This document shows positions 1 through 7,925 of a DNA stretch of 13,833 nucleotides, piece after piece (within the stretch, counting starts at the first letter, position 1; every line of letters starts with the position of its first letter). Source of the stretch: Asterionellopsis glacialis (taxonomy: Eukaryota > Bacillariophyta > Plagiogrammaphyceae > Rhaphoneidales > Asterionellopsidaceae); NCBI GenBank assembly GCA_014885115.2, contig WKLE02000954.1:6612-20444 (forward strand), in the 5' to 3' direction. Below the pieces are notes generated by a model, which saw only the letters and a program-made list of their open reading frames with translations, was not told the origin of the DNA and made no database searches. The translations under genes and the position numbers were made by a program.

Positions 1-2
1 GA

Positions 3-149
3 CTCAATGGTACGATGCTGCCCATGAGAGAAACGGAACTTTTGCACGAAAAAAAGGCGCCCCCAAAAGGTTTTGACAAAAAACAGTCGCTCATGCGAGC
101 GTTGAGTTTTCACTCTTATTTAACAAAAGCGTTAATGAGCGTTAACTAA
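3..149 (+). CDS. Possible 3' end of a gene entering from the left edge
   Basis: A reading frame is open from the window edge (first full codon at 3) to a TAA at 147-149, giving 48 codons. The peptide is rich in Lys, Leu and Met, with a stretch reading HEKKAPPKGFDKKQSLMRAL, which looks like soluble protein rather than random translation. The segment is also less AT-rich than the intergenic DNA further right. Internal ATGs exist (15, 24), so it could be a short ORF, but the frame is already open at base 3, which fits a gene truncated by the window. I recognise no family. An open frame of this length can occur by chance, so confidence is low. Confidence 0.3.
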   Translation, partial: LNGTMLPMRETELLHEKKAPPKGFDKKQSLMRALSFHSYLTKALMSVN

Positions 150-719
150 TACGCGGAACTGGATACAGGCTATCCATTCTTGGGTCGCTGGCGGTGATTC
201 ACGTCGCTCCAAAAAAGATACCGGCGATAGTACCAGTTGTAGATAATGTCTGCAGTACATTTCTATATACTATTTGATGATGTTGGCAGGACAAACTGCG
301 ACTAAACGCATTCTCGCCGCCTTCCTAAATTACGTCATAATGATGTCATAGAAAGATCGCAAGCGTTTTGAGCGCCATTTTTCAAGAAGAGATCCTCGGA
401 GTCCAATCCATCAATCTCCGAAACTTCGCATCTTCACTTGCGGGAGTGCCGGCAGATTCTTTTTTCTTGACACTCTACACTTTCTTTTCATAAAATTAAT
501 GAGAGTCTGACGGTCTGTGCGTAGGAAATGGTATCCGTAAAATGTCTGTACGTTGATCTGCAAACTCCTCTAATCGTTCCTGCACACATCAACCTGACAG
601 ACTGTCATTGCCTTGAGGGGTGCATACGACCATTTCCCCTTTTTACGGGGCAGGGGGACCTCGCGACATGCGGCACTTTTTGTGACATTTTTTTTCTGAC
701 TCTGGAGGGGAAAAAAAAG
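150..719. other. Intergenic / 5' leader of the ankyrin-like gene
   Basis: No gene is supported here if the ankyrin-like protein starts at 720. The frame is open back to an ATG at 528, but the 64 extra residues are Cys-rich and low in charge, unlike the rest of the protein, and are encoded by G/C/T homopolymer-rich DNA. I read 528-719 as leader. A pyrimidine-rich stretch lies at about 459-490. The segment 332-348 holds TACGTCA followed by ATGTCA, resembling bZIP/CRE half-sites. Around 131-146 there is a short inverted repeat GTTAA..TTAAC. Confidence 0.4.
332..348. promoter_or_regulatory. Candidate CRE/bZIP-type site pair
   Basis: ACGTCA at 332-337 is followed ten bases on by a second, weaker copy, ATGTCA. 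ACGTCA is the core of CRE elements, and diatom CO2/cAMP-responsive promoters are described with TGACGT/ACGTCA elements. The pair lies about 180 bases upstream of the ATG at 528 and 370 upstream of the ATG at 720, a reasonable promoter distance. A six-base match is weak evidence on its own. Confidence 0.25.
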
Positions 720-1883
720 ATGTCCAATGCTACTGCTGTTGCTGCCGGTGTTCCACCAAACGAACAAGTCATAGAATCATCTTCCATGGACGAAAATGAT
801 GAAGAAGAATGGAAGGGTGATGACGAGGAAGAAGATCCGAGTGAGGATGACGACGACGACGACGACGATTACGACGATGATGACAGTGAGAAAGAGGAAA
901 ATCCTCTGAAACGTGGAACTACAATTTTATGGTTATGTCAAGAAGGACAATTACGTATAGCAAAATTACGATTTGAAGCATTGTTGAAACAAGAAGAAAA
1001 GGAACCAATCGAAGAAGCAGACCATGATGATGGTGGTGGCGGTTGCGTTCGAATACCTTCTCAACTTGAACGTGAAGTATTTCAAGAGGGTCGTGATGGG
1101 AATTATCCATTACATGAAATATTAATGGGTGGTGTCAATGATCAGAATGCTTCTGCATTGGCCCATCATATATTAAAGTATGCATCTTTTGGAATTCGCA
1201 GTAGCGGTAGCAGCATCACAACTAGCAAACAAGAATATTTTCAAATTCAAACCCAAAAAATGTTATCAAAACAACCATCCAGTCATCGTCGTACACCGTT
1301 GCATTGGGCAACATGGAGTAATGCACCACTTTCCATGATACGTACTCTAGCACAATTGTACCCAGAAGCTCTTATTCTTCGTGACAAACGTACACATGGT
1401 GAACGTACACCACTTGACTTATATCAACGGTATTATAAGAGTGCAATATGTGAACAAAAACAAAAATTACAAGTATTACAATCATATACTCAACATTGGA
1501 TCCAATATCGATTACGTCGATGTATTCAACTTTGTTCGATACGATATTTTCAAACATTGAATTTAACACCCTTTGATTCCAAAGATCGTAGGAGTACTAT
1601 TATTGTCAACCACGGCGGGAAGAACAAGAACAAACTAATAACACCTAAATCATGGTTTGTATTGAGTGTGATTGGATATTGTATGCAACGTGAAATGAAT
1701 CCCTTGGCGTTGCATATCATATCGTTTATAGGTCATGGTGCCAAGGGTGTGTCCAAAAAGTCTAGTAGTAAGAAAACAAGCAAGAACAAAAAGAAAAAAG
1801 GTGACGACAGTGGCAGTAATCAAACGAATATGAATAATGAAAACAATCACCATAACACCAAAAGAAGGAAAAAATCATCGTGA
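720..1883 (+). CDS. Ankyrin-repeat-like protein with acidic N-terminus and basic C-terminus
   Basis: A 387-residue protein from the ATG at 720; the frame is open back to an ATG at 528 (451 residues). Residues 24-60 are a dense acidic tract with an eight-Asp run, encoded mostly by GAC repeats. Degenerate ankyrin-type helices follow: TTILWLCQEGQLRIAKLRFEALL at 67-89, DGNYPLHEILMGG at 127-138 and the best one, RTPLHWATWSN at 191-201, ending in ERTPLDLY at 228-235. TPLHWA is the hallmark ankyrin turn. Two Lys/Arg-rich stretches close the protein (346-360 and KRRKK at 381-385) and look like nuclear localisation signals. Ankyrin repeats bind proteins, so a nuclear scaffold is a reasonable inference, but no partner is visible. 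The gene has no introns and is convergent with the methyltransferase. I chose 720 because it precedes the well-composed part and has A at -3; 528 also has an acceptable context. Confidence 0.7.
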   Translation: MSNATAVAAGVPPNEQVIESSSMDENDEEEWKGDDEEEDPSEDDDDDDDDYDDDDSEKEENPLKRGTTILWLCQEGQLRIAKLRFEALLKQEEKEPIEEADHDDGGGGCVRIPSQLEREVFQEGRDGNYPLHEILMGGVNDQNASALAHHILKYASFGIRSSGSSITTSKQEYFQIQTQKMLSKQPSSHRRTPLHWATWSNAPLSMIRTLAQLYPEALILRDKRTHGERTPLDLYQRYYKSAICEQKQKLQVLQSYTQHWIQYRLRRCIQLCSIRYFQTLNLTPFDSKDRRSTIIVNHGGKNKNKLITPKSWFVLSVIGYCMQREMNPLALHIISFIGHGAKGVSKKSSSKKTSKNKKKKGDDSGSNQTNMNNENNHHNTKRRKKSS

Positions 1884-1969
1884 CGAAGAAACAAAAAGGA
1901 AAACATTTTTTTAAAAGCAAATTGGAATCTTTATGTTTCAATTAGATATGTAGTTGTAAAATGATAAGA

Positions 1970-1975
1970 TTTATT
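1970..1975 (-). terminator. Candidate polyadenylation signal of the methyltransferase gene
   Basis: TTTATT on the plus strand reads AATAAA on the minus strand, about 100 bases past the methyltransferase stop codon. Position and sequence fit a eukaryotic poly(A) signal, but the hexamer is common in AT-rich DNA. Confidence 0.3.
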
Positions 1976-2044
1976 CTTTCCCTATATCTTAATCGTATCA
2001 AACCGTGGAGGGCAGAAAGACAATCTATAGCCTCCTCCCCAATC

Positions 2045-2063
2045 TATTTTTGATTCAAAAATA
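2045..2063. repeat. 9-bp perfect inverted repeat between convergent genes
   Basis: TATTTTTGA and TCAAAAATA flank a single T, giving a perfect inverted repeat just downstream of the methyltransferase stop codon and in the 188-base gap between two convergent genes. It is symmetric, so it could serve 3' end formation of either transcript, or simply be AT-rich coincidence. Confidence 0.3.
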
Positions 2064-2071
2064 TAAACTAC

Positions 2072-3745
2072 CTACCCCTTGCAATGAGTTTTATGACCTT
2101 TCCATGTTCTTGTCCAATACTTAATTCCACGTTGATATATATCATCTTCACCTTTCCGAAATTCTAAGAATGTCATGTTACATTTTGGACAAGTATCTTC
2201 ATTTTGAGGTACAGTATTGGCTTCTTGTTGTCCACGAAATGCATAGTTGGTATTTTGATTGCTGCTACTGGTGCTGCTTTTGTACTGATTATTTTTCAAA
2301 CATACATACATGTAAACTTCACAATTATTTGTGCTACCATTCGAGGACGATAAAGACGATGAAACATTCTTGTTGTTGATGGTGGTACTGCTGGTATTTT
2401 TCTTGTTTCCATCCAATGCTCCCAATTCAACAAAAGTATGTTTGTTGTTGTTTTGACTCTGCTGTTGCTGCTGGTAATGAGGATCATTATCATTCTCACT
2501 CTTATCATCATCCTCATTATTGTTGTTGTTAATGTTGCAACCATCATCATGTTGTTCTTGTTTTTGACCTAGGAATCGTACTTTTTTGACATGGGCAAAT
2601 CCCTTGTAATCACGAATATACGTAATTTTACGACGAGGTGTAAATATTATATATATACCATCCTTTTGTAACCATGAATGTATATTGTCTAAGAGTCTTT
2701 GAATTCTTGAGAGGGAAGTAGAAAAAGAAGAAATAGGAGTATTTTGATTGTCACCATTCTTCTCCTCGTTGCTTTTGTTGTCGGGATGTTTTGGTGATTG
2801 TGCTTTTGCTTGTCCCCGTTTACGACTACGAAATAAAAATGTATCAAAACATCCCTTATCTAAAATCATATAAAATTTTTCATCAAGGTTAGGTATTGTT
2901 TTTGTATTTTCGATTATTGTTTCACTTTTCTTGGTGTGATTATCTGGTTCTACCAATACATTGAGGACTTCGTATCGAAACGAATCTCTATGGTTGGTAT
3001 CGGTGGCAGTGTCATCGTTTTGTTGCTCTTGTTGAAATTGTTGTACACGATTACAATCACGCTGTTTATTTTGTTCAATACATACTTTACTTACATCAGT
3101 AGCAGCTACACAATATCGTTGTTGTTCATGTTGTTGCTGCTGCTTTTCTGTTTTTATCAAATATTCCCACAAACATAATGAAAATTGTGAACTTCCACAT
3201 CCAATTTCTAATATTTCATGTGTTTGGATGTTCTTGTTGTTTGCAGTAGCAGTAGGATCCTTATTGTTCTCATTGTGATTGTTGGCGTTGGTACAACGAT
3301 TTTTCCTATCAGTGGCTTGTTGTAATTCATCGCGAATCATTTGAAAGATGGCATCAGATGGTTTTAAAATCCATTCACTTCCTTGAAAGCAAGATGAATT
3401 TTTAGTTTGGTTGCTCTGAGAATTCTGTGATGATGGTGGTTGGGTGAACGATAAAGATGGTTCCTTTCTTTCACGATTGTCCAATGTCAACTGTTTCTTT
3501 GTGGGATTTTTTTGTGTCTCATCTTTATTGTCACAGTCGACGTCGTCTTTGTCCTTGTCATCTTCGTCTTGTCGTACTTGACCATGTTGTTCATTTCGAT
3601 AAAAATCATCCCAAAATTGAAGTGTCTTGTCATTTTGCATGGTGTGATGTGTGTAAAATAAAATGTGATAAGATCCTTCCCTTGTTTTGAAATAGTGTTG
3701 GATAAGATGGTGATGATGATAATAATGATGATAATGAAGTTTCAT
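2072..3745 (-). CDS. Class I SAM-dependent methyltransferase, METTL13/CSKMT-like, with C-terminal zinc-type module
   Basis: A 557-residue protein with the landmarks of seven-strand SAM methyltransferases of the METTL13/EEF1AKMT4/CSKMT type, whose known members methylate lysines of eEF1A or citrate synthase. In order: FWDDFYRNEQ (44-53), EWILKPSDAI (124-133), motif I ILEIGCGSSQ (178-187, SAM-binding glycines), acidic AATDVSKVCIEQ (214-225), FYMILDKGCFDTFLF (291-305, matching the family's LDKG-D motif) and DGIYIIFTPRR (362-372). The C-terminus has CPKC (519-522) and H551, H554, C555, a plausible zinc site. Asn/Gln/Asp-rich insertions between the motifs (55-120, 144-175, 230-250, 395-475) lengthen it to about twice the usual core. 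A His/Tyr-rich leader precedes a second ATG (Met36, base 3640) just before FWDDFY; that may be the true start, or the leader may be a targeting peptide. The substrate cannot be read from the sequence. Confidence 0.75.
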   Translation of the reverse strand: MKLHYHHYYHHHHLIQHYFKTREGSYHILFYTHHTMQNDKTLQFWDDFYRNEQHGQVRQDEDDKDKDDVDCDNKDETQKNPTKKQLTLDNRERKEPSLSFTQPPSSQNSQSNQTKNSSCFQGSEWILKPSDAIFQMIRDELQQATDRKNRCTNANNHNENNKDPTATANNKNIQTHEILEIGCGSSQFSLCLWEYLIKTEKQQQQHEQQRYCVAATDVSKVCIEQNKQRDCNRVQQFQQEQQNDDTATDTNHRDSFRYEVLNVLVEPDNHTKKSETIIENTKTIPNLDEKFYMILDKGCFDTFLFRSRKRGQAKAQSPKHPDNKSNEEKNGDNQNTPISSFSTSLSRIQRLLDNIHSWLQKDGIYIIFTPRRKITYIRDYKGFAHVKKVRFLGQKQEQHDDGCNINNNNNEDDDKSENDNDPHYQQQQQSQNNNKHTFVELGALDGNKKNTSSTTINNKNVSSSLSSSNGSTNNCEVYMYVCLKNNQYKSSTSSSNQNTNYAFRGQQEANTVPQNEDTCPKCNMTFLEFRKGEDDIYQRGIKYWTRTWKGHKTHCKG

Positions 3746-3781
3746 GATTCTATCTTTTGCGTGTTCGACACAACATCAATC

Positions 3782-3891
3782 GACGTGCGGGCGAGAGTGG
3801 TTTTACACTCCCTCCAATTGGGAATGAAACAGATTTACTAGGTCCTACGTAGGATGGACAAAATTACGCATATTTGAAAATAATCATGATT
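3782..3891. repeat. Duplicated promoter block, copy 1
   Basis: First copy of a direct repeat. It starts GACGTGCGGGCGAGAGTG, contains a short hairpin (GAGTG ... CACTC), then the perfect 12-bp palindrome TCCTACGTAGGA at 3843-3854, and ends with the 10-bp palindrome AATCATGATT at 3882-3891. It begins 37 bases upstream of the methyltransferase ATG at 3745. Confidence 0.8.
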
Positions 3892-3901
3892 CATAAAAAT
3901 A

Positions 3902-4031
3902 GACGTGCGGGCGAGAGTGTTTTTACACTCCCTACTCCAATGGGGAATCAAACAGATCAACTAGGTCCTACGTAGGATGGACAGACAGAAATTTATCTAT
4001 TAATTATGCATGTTTGTAAATAATCATGATT
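3902..4031. repeat. Duplicated promoter block, copy 2
   Basis: Second copy, in direct orientation 120 bases after the first. The start, the hairpin, the palindrome TCCTACGTAGGA (3966-3977) and the terminal AATCATGATT (4022-4031) are all preserved, while the stretch between the two palindromes is longer by about 17 bases and diverged. Keeping both palindromes intact while the sequence between them changes suggests, but does not prove, that they are binding sites. Confidence 0.8.
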
Positions 4032-4484
4032 TGGTGACATAGCATGCATAATCAACAGGGGAAATTTCTAATCAAGCCTGAAATTTCGGGGTAGTGAAGA
4101 AAGGATTTCATAACAAATATAATACTATCTATTTTTAAATACATCGATTATTGCACTGAGTACTCTATGTATTGATATATGCTTGCACTACCTAGATCTT
4201 AAACAAATCATTTGGGGGAATAAATATATAACGATTTGAGTAGTCGTATTAAACTATTCATGAAATTCTATTCAGTCACGCATGTATGGGATCACATATA
4301 AAAATGGTAGGGAGAGGGGACAATAAATGTAAATCTAACAGTTATACTAGATATATAGATTTACATAGTAGTCTCCTCTCGCTCCCACCGTACCTGGTAC
4401 CTGGTAGTGCGTGTGTTCCTGAAGTTGCCTCTATGATATATTCCAGATGCATGGACACAAATATGAGTGAAACGCAGAGCCAAC

Positions 4485-7462
4485 ATGTCCAACATTATCT
4501 TCCAACGCCCATCCAATGGTGCAGTCCGCGATGTCAGGGAGTTAGAATATATCTCTGCCTTACATCAATCTACTGATATCAGGAGTGATGGAACAATAAG
4601 CTCGGAATGTATTCGCGTCATGTTGATAAGCCGACATGGTGTTAAAATTCCTCGAGAACATATTGAATCAGTCGTTATGGATGATTTAGCAGGTGATCCT
4701 CGTGATTCCAAACCAAGTCAAAATTTCTTAGATATTCCTCAATTGGCAGCGTTGCTCATGTTACCAGCTCTCGCTAAAATTGCATCATCATCATCTGGAC
4801 AAGATGAGGCGAATCACGAGCAAGAGAAGGAACGAATCTTTGGACGAGTTCTTCGGATAATTCTAGATGATATTGGCCACCACACAGAGCAGGAACAGGA
4901 CGATGGTCTATCCAAGGAAGAGTTATTTTTAACAAAAGAAGTACTGAAAAAAATGTTTGCAGTCTACGGCGAAAGAGATGTATGTGAAATCACTCTTCAA
5001 AAAATGATCGAACATGTTGCAGGTAATGATTATGATGCTGATAGTGGAGGTGTCATTCTGAATAGAGAATCCTTTATGCGAGCGTTAACAAGCGACCTTG
5101 GAGCCTACGACTTTGAATGGGAGAATACAAAGAGCACCCATTTTTCTGACTTTTTGACTTTGGTGGATGGTGGAATTGATGAGATGGAAAGGGTTGCCAA
5201 GGATAGGAAAACAGGCAAAACAGATACCCCTGACCGTGTTACAACGAGAGATGAAGAATCCCCTGCAACGAAGCTTTTAAAACCGGGATTGGATCATATG
5301 ACCTTGATAGATACTAAAAGTGCCATCGATATTACCACCGATTCTGTCAAATCTCAGACTTTCTTTGTCTTGCTCTTACTTTCCACAATCTTAACTTATC
5401 TTGCTTACTTTGCAGGAGAAGGGATTATTGAGGGAAAGATTACGTGCAATGGAGATTTTGGATGTGAAATTGGAGAGAGTATTGCAAGTTGGTTAAGTAT
5501 TGCTCTCATAATGGGCATACTTGGTGGAATCTACATGATGCTCGCCTCTGCTGGAAATAGTGCGAACAGGAAGGGTCGAATCTTGTGGAACCTCTTTGGT
5601 ATGGTAATTGTTTATGTTATAACCATCAATCCATTTTACTCCGATCTGTTACCCTTTACACAGCGAACTGAAATTGAGCAGCTTCAATGGGCGCCATACG
5701 TTTGCGTTATTGTCGGGGTGCTACTCTTAATCCAACAAGTCTTCTCCCTACTGCGACACTTTGCGCATGGTCGTGTGGACTTTGGTTTCCTTAGTATAAA
5801 CTCTACGATTGGCATGAAGGAGCTCCACCTAAAAGAGGCAGCTGCGTGCAAGGTAAATGGTCTTCTGAATCATGCTTTGCATCTCCATGAGGATTCATCA
5901 TTTTCTTCAACGAAAGATGATCCATCAAGGCTCTTCGAAAGCGCTAAGAGCGTTGCACTGTCAAGCTTTGACAAGAGGCTAAATGACATGGAAACAGTTG
6001 GGGGACTTTGTTGGACATGGAAAAGACTTGTTAGGAAGGAACTCTTCAATAAGGAGGGCATTTGGTTTGGCGCGCGCTTCATTACATCTCAGTTTGCACA
6101 GATAATTGGTTTTTTGGGCTTCTTCTTTCTTCTTGCTACTGCCCTAAGCATCATTCATAGTGAATTAGGAAAAAATCAAACATCCAGCTTTACAGGAACT
6201 TTGCAGTTGAAAGGAGGTGTTCGATCGCTCTACTTCAATGAAAGTGGATCCTTCATTTACAGTGAGAGTGAAGTAGACGATTCGTTTCTTTTGTCAAACA
6301 ATTTAACCTTTGGATATGAGTTCGACAAAGACATGGATATGTATCAGGAGTCAACTAAGGAAAAAACAGTACAACATATTCTTGGTGCCCTTGCATCCAG
6401 CCGAGAAGTCCTTCTGTCGATTGATGCCACAGAAGACTTAATCAATAAAGTGGCTAACGGCGTTGAAAATGCGACTGGAATCTCATTGGACCGTTCAGTT
6501 GAATACCTCGATGCCTTTGCAGCATATGAAGGTGGGATCATGTACTTTTTATATGGAAGAGCAAAGAAAAGAGTAACAGAAGAAGAATTGCGCCCTGCCG
6601 TTATCTTTGGGTGGGTGTGCACAATCATTGCTCTTCTTTCCATTCTTCTTTCGTTTATTCCTCGTTACGTATCACAAACGCTCATTTACCGTAGCGGTGT
6701 CGGTATTAGTCCGCTGACGGATCCGACGTTTGCAAACTTGAAAAAAGAACCTCGAGTGGTAACTTTATTATTTGGTACAACATTTTGGGGCTTCATGATT
6801 GCTGGCATGGCTGTTTGGTTTTTATGTGGTGGAACTTTATTTCTATTTGTTTGGAGTGAAAGCTCTACTTACGCCCTAGGAGTTGTCTCGGTGGGTATTG
6901 GTGCCTTGGTGTCCTGGATGGTCAAGATGATATTCCTCCAGCTTTTCAAAGAAAGGCATTCTCTGGTCTTCATCGAAGAAAGCCGGGTTTGAGCAATATT
7001 GTGACTGTGATGATGGAGACCTGGAACATCGGGCTTGCAATTGGATTTGTAGTTGATCGAACCGTCAAGATTTTCCTCATGGTTTGCGTTTATCTTGGTC
7101 GATTCGACACAAACTTCGTGGCTCCCCACGTCACATTTTTCGGATTGTCAATTGACGACGAGTACGAGGCGTTTCATAAAGACATTCTCTTACATGAGAC
7201 TCATCGCCATCCCTACTTGGAGAGACTGGGTCTTCTATACTTGATAAAAATTCACCAAGGTCCTACTTTCGCCAAGCGACAAGGATCGTGCTGGCGTCTT
7301 CTCTTTGTCTTGGCTCTGATGCCGTGGTTACGGAGATATCGTTTGAAAGATGTTCGATTGACAGGTGCAGATAAGAAGCTCCATGAGCTAGAGAGTGTAA
7401 ATGGAAAAAGGGAAAGTGATGCGGATTCAGACAATTTGGAAGATAATTTACGTGACTTATAG
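4485..7462 (+). CDS. EF-hand multi-pass membrane protein, interrupted by a frame break near 6970
   Basis: About 990 residues read in two frames. Frame one runs from the ATG at 4485 to a TGA at 6990-6992; an upstream GTG at 4467 is not a eukaryotic start. The second frame takes over at about 6971, enters as HRRKPGLSNIVTVMMETWN and runs to 7462, with its first ATG only at 7010. The soluble N-terminus has a canonical EF-hand loop, DADSGGVILNRE (residues 184-195; D1, D3, G6, I8, E12), and a degenerate one, DIRSDGTISSEC (31-42, no acidic residue at position 12). Membrane segments lie at about 292-310, 334-356, 365-384, 402-423, 536-558, 705-727, 760-792 and 797-818, with one more after the break (WNIGLAIGFVVDRTVKIFL). 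The loop at 559-704 has four N-glycosylation sequons (NQT, NES, NLT, NAT) and probably faces outside the cytosol. A calcium-responsive channel or transporter is only a guess; I cannot name the family. Confidence 0.65.
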
Positions 7463-7925
7463 AGTTAGAGAGGAGGTATTGAGAACGTGTTGGTAAACTA
7501 ATGTGAAATCTCTTGAACCAAAAAATTGTTACGTAAAATAAAGTGATCTGTCGGAGGGTATATATAATTATATAACGTGTGGTATTCTATCTTTAAGTCA
7601 ACTATTCGTTCTCGGCACCTCTTCGTGCTTCTACCACAAACAGGATGGCTCCCATTTAATGGCAAGAAATGTGAGACTGTTAGAGCTCCTGCTAGAAGGT
7701 CTGTGCTTTTAATTGGAAAATATTTTTTTCATTAATACAAGCCGCGTTTTCTTTTCCTAAATTACACCTAATTCGTACTTGACAAACCATTTCTTCATTC
7801 ATTTGGATGGATACCTAAAGTATAATGCAAGTTCTCTTGTATTTACACGCCACCAGAGACAACCTATTACTTATGCACATCTTCACAACTATTGTATTTT
7901 ACACTTTAATCTTGTAAATTATGTT
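7463..7925. other. Convergent 3' intergenic region
   Basis: A 463-base gap between two convergent genes. It holds AATAAA at 7537-7542, 75 bases past the stop at 7462 and a good poly(A) candidate, and the perfect 14-bp AT palindrome TATATAATTATATA at 7561-7574. The rest is AT-rich with no supported ORF or RNA gene. Confidence 0.5.

Larger units (their letters stand above)
3746..4484. other. Divergent intergenic region (shared promoter)
   Basis: This 739-base gap separates the divergent methyltransferase and EF-hand membrane genes, so both promoters should lie here. It contains the tandem duplicated block (3782-4031), then AT-rich DNA up to about 4370. A short, more GC-rich segment at 4381-4412 carries GTACCTGGTACC. 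ATGs at 4286 and 4463 share one frame that runs to 4576, past the predicted start at 4485; they would act as overlapping upstream ORFs if transcription starts before them. Confidence 0.5.

Noticed and set aside
528..719. 64-residue N-terminal extension of the ankyrin-like protein
   Set aside because: Cys-rich, homopolymer-rich and unlike the rest of the protein; more likely leader, though the frame is open and the ATG context is acceptable.
2936..3178. Hydrophobic 80-codon frame on the plus strand
   Set aside because: It is the antisense shadow of the Gln/Asn-rich methyltransferase, whose complement gives Leu/Val runs.
3782..4031. CRISPR array
   Set aside because: There are only two copies of a long block with diverged interior, in eukaryotic intergenic DNA; no spacer-repeat periodicity.
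6344..6643. 99-codon minus-strand frame
   Set aside because: Antisense shadow of the EF-hand membrane protein; the plus strand there is clearly coding.
7561..7574. 14-bp AT palindrome as an operator
   Set aside because: A perfect palindrome of alternating A and T in AT-rich 3' intergenic DNA is easily produced by chance, and no gene starts nearby.
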